A stretch of DNA of 58,528 nucleotides from an uncultured Clostridia bacterium (GTDB lineage Bacteria > Bacillota > Clostridia > Oscillospirales > Ruminococcaceae): contig CALWZO010000003.1 in the NCBI GenBank assembly GCA_944386045.1, positions 1-58,528 of the forward strand, read 5' to 3'. Made by a program: the position numbers and the translations under genes. Below the pieces are notes generated by a model. It was given only the letters and a program-made list of their open reading frames with translations. It did not search any database and was not told the DNA's origin. Positions 55,882 to 58,528 of the stretch are shown here, one piece after another. How positions within the stretch are numbered: position 1 is the first letter of the stretch; each line of letters starts with the position of its first letter.

Positions 55882-58287
55882 ATGAAATACGATTTTAAAG
55901 CCACCGAAGCCAAATGGCAGAAGGTTTGGGACGAAAATAAAACATTCAAGACAAAGGACGACTATTCACTGCCGAAATTTTACGGCCTGATAGAGTTTCC
56001 TTATCCGTCCGGAGCCGGACTGCATGTGGGCCACCCCCGTTCTTATACTGCCATGGATATAATTTCCAGATACAAGAGAATGAACGGTTTCAATGTTATG
56101 TTTACCATGGGCTGGGACGCTTTCGGCCTGCCTACAGAAAACTTTGCCATGAAAAACCACATTCACCCGGAGATTGTAACCAAAAACAATGTGGCCAGAT
56201 TTAAAAGCCAGCTGAAAAGCCTGGGCCTGTCCTTTGACTGGGACAGGGAGATAAACACCACTGACCCGGAATATTACAAATGGACCCAGTGGATATTCCT
56301 GCAGCTGTATAAACACGGCCTGGCATATAAAAAAGAAATGAATGTAAACTGGTGCACCAGCTGTAAAGTTGTTCTGGCCAACGAAGAAGTTGTAAACGGC
56401 GTGTGCGAACGCTGCGGCGGCCAGGTTGTGCACAAGGTAAAAAGCCAGTGGGTGCTGAAGATAACCGAATATGCAGACAAGCTGATTGACGGCCTGGACA
56501 CCGTTGATTTTATTCCGCCTGTTGTGTCACAGCAGAAAAACTGGATCGGCCGTTCCCACGGCGCCCAGGTAAAATTTGACACCACAGAAGGCCATCAGCT
56601 GGAAATATACACAACCAGGCCGGACACACTGTTCGGTGCCACATATATGGTAATTGCCCCTGAGCACAAATATGTGGATATGTGGAAGGACAAGCTGGAA
56701 AATTATGATGAAGTAATTGCTTACCGCGAGGCTGCCGCCAAAAAGAGCGATATGGAAAGAACCGAGCTGTCCAAGGAAAAGACAGGCATCATGCTGAAAG
56801 GCGTAAACGCCATAAACCCGGTTACAGGCAAGGAAATTCCGATTTTTGTTTCCGACTATGTACTGGCTTCCTACGGCACCGGTGCCATTATGGCTGTTCC
56901 CGGCCATGACGAGCGCGACTGGGAGTTTGCAACCAAGTTCGGCCTGCCGATTGTCGAGGTTGTCAAAGGCGGCGATGTTACCAAAGCGGCTTATACAGAC
57001 TGCGAAAGCGGACAGATGACAAACAGCGGCTTCCTGGACGGAATGAGCGTTGAAGAAGCCAAAAAGGCCATTGTAAAATACCTGGAAGAAAAAGGTATAG
57101 GTGAAGAAAAGGTCAACTATAAACTGCGCGACTGGATATTCTCCCGCCAGCGTTACTGGGGCGAGCCGATACCCATGGTATACTGTGAAAAGTGCGGCTG
57201 GCAGCCCATACCGGAAGACCAGCTGCCGTTGGTTCTGCCGGAACTGACAGACTACGAACCCACAGGCGAAGGCGACAGCCCGCTGGCAAGGGTTACAGAC
57301 TGGGTAAACACCACATGTCCCTGCTGCGGCGGCCCTGCAAAGAGGGAAACAGACACAATGCCTCAGTGGGCCGGTTCCTCCTGGTATTTCCTGCGTTATA
57401 TCGACCCCCACAACGACAAAACTTTTGCCGATTGGGACCGGATGAAATACTGGATGCCGGTAGACTGGTACAACGGCGGTATGGAACATACCACACTGCA
57501 CCTGCTGTACTCCCGTTTCTGGCACAAGTTCCTGTATGATATCGGTGCTGTTCCCTGTCCGGAACCGTATGCAAAAAGAACCAGCCACGGCATGATTTTG
57601 GGTGAAAACGGCGATAAAATGTCCAAGAGCCGCGGCAATGTTGTAAACCCCGATGATATAGTGAATGAATACGGCGCAGATACATTCCGTATGTACGAGA
57701 TGTTTATGGGCGACTTTGAAAAGGCTGCTCCGTGGAGCCAAAGCTCCATAAAAGGCTGTTCCCGCTTCCTTGACAGAGTATGGGGCCTTCAGGATATGGT
57801 GAGCGACGAAGAGGGTTATTCCGCCGATATGGAATCCACCTTCCACAAACTTATCAAAAAAGTGTCGGAAGACATAATGCACCTGGGCTTTAACACTGCC
57901 ATTGCCGCCATGATGAGCACCGTAAATGATTTGTACACCAAAAAGAGCGTCACAAAGGGCGAATTGAAAACCCTTATACTGTTGCTGAGCCCCTTTGCAC
58001 CCCATATGGCTGAAGAAATGTGGGCACAGCAGGGATATGAAGGCCTGGCAAGCGTTGCACAGTGGCCGGAGTACGATGAGGCCAAGTGTGTGGACAGCAC
58101 AGTGGAAATACCGGTACAGGTAAACGGAAAGCTGAGAGGCAAAGTTACAGTTGCGGCTGACAGTGACAAAGATTACATCATTGCACTGGCCCTGGAAGAG
58201 AAAAATGTCAAGGCACAGCTGGAAGGCAAGAGCATTGTAAAGCAGATTTATGTTCCGGGCAAACTGGTAAATATTGTGGTCAAATAA
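55882..58287 (+). CDS. leuS: Leucyl-tRNA synthetase
   Basis: This 801-residue class I synthetase has '[21 protein letters not shown]' (HIGH site at about residue 45). The editing domain has '[19 protein letters not shown]' and '[15 protein letters not shown]'. '[14 protein letters not shown]', '[14 protein letters not shown]', '[14 protein letters not shown]' (KMSKS) and a C-terminal '[13 protein letters not shown]' domain follow. Paired cysteines 'CTSCKVV', 'CERCGG' and 'CPCCGG' suggest zinc sites. The ATG at 55882 follows GGAGAGAAGAAAG. Unlike aspS and ileS, it has no T-box upstream. Confidence 0.97.
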   Translation: MKYDFKATEAKWQKVWDENKTFKTKDDYSLPKFYGLIEFPYPSGAGLHVGHPRSYTAMDIISRYKRMNGFNVMFTMGWDAFGLPTENFAMKNHIHPEIVTKNNVARFKSQLKSLGLSFDWDREINTTDPEYYKWTQWIFLQLYKHGLAYKKEMNVNWCTSCKVVLANEEVVNGVCERCGGQVVHKVKSQWVLKITEYADKLIDGLDTVDFIPPVVSQQKNWIGRSHGAQVKFDTTEGHQLEIYTTRPDTLFGATYMVIAPEHKYVDMWKDKLENYDEVIAYREAAAKKSDMERTELSKEKTGIMLKGVNAINPVTGKEIPIFVSDYVLASYGTGAIMAVPGHDERDWEFATKFGLPIVEVVKGGDVTKAAYTDCESGQMTNSGFLDGMSVEEAKKAIVKYLEEKGIGEEKVNYKLRDWIFSRQRYWGEPIPMVYCEKCGWQPIPEDQLPLVLPELTDYEPTGEGDSPLARVTDWVNTTCPCCGGPAKRETDTMPQWAGSSWYFLRYIDPHNDKTFADWDRMKYWMPVDWYNGGMEHTTLHLLYSRFWHKFLYDIGAVPCPEPYAKRTSHGMILGENGDKMSKSRGNVVNPDDIVNEYGADTFRMYEMFMGDFEKAAPWSQSSIKGCSRFLDRVWGLQDMVSDEEGYSADMESTFHKLIKKVSEDIMHLGFNTAIAAMMSTVNDLYTKKSVTKGELKTLILLLSPFAPHMAEEMWAQQGYEGLASVAQWPEYDEAKCVDSTVEIPVQVNGKLRGKVTVAADSDKDYIIALALEEKNVKAQLEGKSIVKQIYVPGKLVNIVVK

Positions 58288-58344
58288 CGCAGCAGAGCAA
58301 CTGCAAAAATATCAATAAATTACTGTGTTTATATAAAGTTTTTG

Positions 58345-58373
58345 TTGACAAGACAGGCTAATATCTGTATAAT
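58345..58373 (+). promoter_or_regulatory. Consensus promoter of rpsU
   Basis: TTGACA (58345-58350) and TATAAT (58368-58373) are exactly 17 bases apart. The transcript would start near 58380, about 63 bases before rpsU. Confidence 0.93.
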
Positions 58374-58387
58374 TATTTTGTGATGTT

Positions 58388-58405
58388 CAAGGCAGGAATG
58401 CCTTG
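58388..58405 (+). other. GGAA-tetraloop hairpin in the rpsU leader
   Basis: CAAGGCA (58388-58394) pairs perfectly with TGCCTTG (58399-58405) around GGAA, a GNRA-type loop. It lies at the 5' end of the rpsU mRNA and could stabilise it or bind a regulator. Confidence 0.55.
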
Positions 58406-58442
58406 GGCAAATAGAGCTAAAAAGCGTAAGGGAGTGAAAAAG

Positions 58443-58528
58443 ATGTCAGAGATAAGAGTTAAAGATAATGAATCATTGGATTCAGCACTTCGTCGCTTTA
58501 AGCGTTCATGTGCAAAATCAGGCGTTCT
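58443..58528 (+). CDS. rpsU: 30S ribosomal protein S21, 3' end cut by the window edge
   Basis: The first 28 codons read [20 protein letters not shown] and then RSCAKSGV. This is the S21 opening with the 'ALRRFKR.C.K.G' signature. RBS is AAGGGAGTGAAAAAG. S21 sits near the 3' end of 16S rRNA and helps mRNA binding. The gene continues beyond the window. Confidence 0.95.
   Translation, partial: MSEIRVKDNESLDSALRRFKRSCAKSGV

Noticed and set aside
1..58528. CRISPR array, tRNA or rRNA genes, insertion sequences, prophage
   Set aside because: No regularly spaced repeats, cloverleaf-like segments, rRNA stretches, transposase motifs or phage genes were seen by eye on either strand. No tRNA finder was run.

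Overview
The window is 58.5 kb of a Clostridia-type (Firmicutes) chromosome with moderate GC content. The organism is probably an endospore former: spoIIR and a SleC-like spore-cortex lytic protein are present. Other Gram-positive hallmarks are AddAB in place of RecBCD, two T-box riboswitches, an L20-type leader before infC-rpmI-rplT, TrmFO, a YtrA-type GntR/ABC cassette and an LCP protein. Gene order is typical of a core chromosome. I see no prophage, insertion sequence, CRISPR array, rRNA or tRNA gene. Species cannot be named from the sequence alone.

Layout. 1-6.5 kb: a truncated EamA transporter, a SleC-like protein, a D-cysteine desulfhydrase family enzyme, a CPBP protease, tadA, a HAD phosphatase gene broken by a one-base frameshift, and a YqeY protein. 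6.6-8.8 kb: aspS behind a consensus promoter and a complete Asp T-box. 8.9-17 kb: a minus-strand operon addB-addA-UgtP-like glycosyltransferase-DUF6054. 17-21.8 kb: a DUF378 protein, then a 2-hydroxyacyl-CoA dehydratase activase and an HgdB-like partner as two adjacent genes. 21.8-23.7 kb: an autoregulated GntR/ABC cassette with a clear operator. 23.8-31 kb: murC, a two-component system, a VTT membrane protein and two tandem paralogous membrane glycosyltransferases. 31-34.7 kb: a type-2-like ileS behind an Ile T-box. 34.8-37.4 kb: a pyridoxal/pyridoxamine kinase, a TIGR04076 protein, an orphan membrane protein and spoIIR. 37.6-39 kb: infC-rpmI-rplT. 39-58.5 kb: a long plus-strand run of housekeeping genes (rRNA methyltransferase, dprA, topA, trmFO, zinc-ribbon protein, plsX, rnc, radical SAM, smc, ftsY, rdgB, yhbY, nadD-yqeK fusion, LCP, rsfS, leuS), then the start of rpsU.

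How the genes work together. Most are information processing: aminoacylation (aspS, ileS, leuS), tRNA modification (tadA, trmFO), ribosome proteins and assembly (infC, rpmI, rplT, yhbY, rsfS, rpsU), and DNA repair, uptake and segregation (addAB, dprA, topA, smc). Envelope functions are murC, plsX, LCP, the UgtP-like enzyme and the tandem GT2 genes. The least explained locus is the two-component system, VTT protein and two GT2 paralogs (25.3-31.1 kb). It has three direct repeats upstream and a 44-bp identical block shared by the two paralogs. I found no single clearly undescribed system. The strongest unusual signals are that locus, the divergent Ile T-box bulge, the two-gene activase/dehydratase, the nadD-yqeK fusion, and the frameshifted HAD gene.
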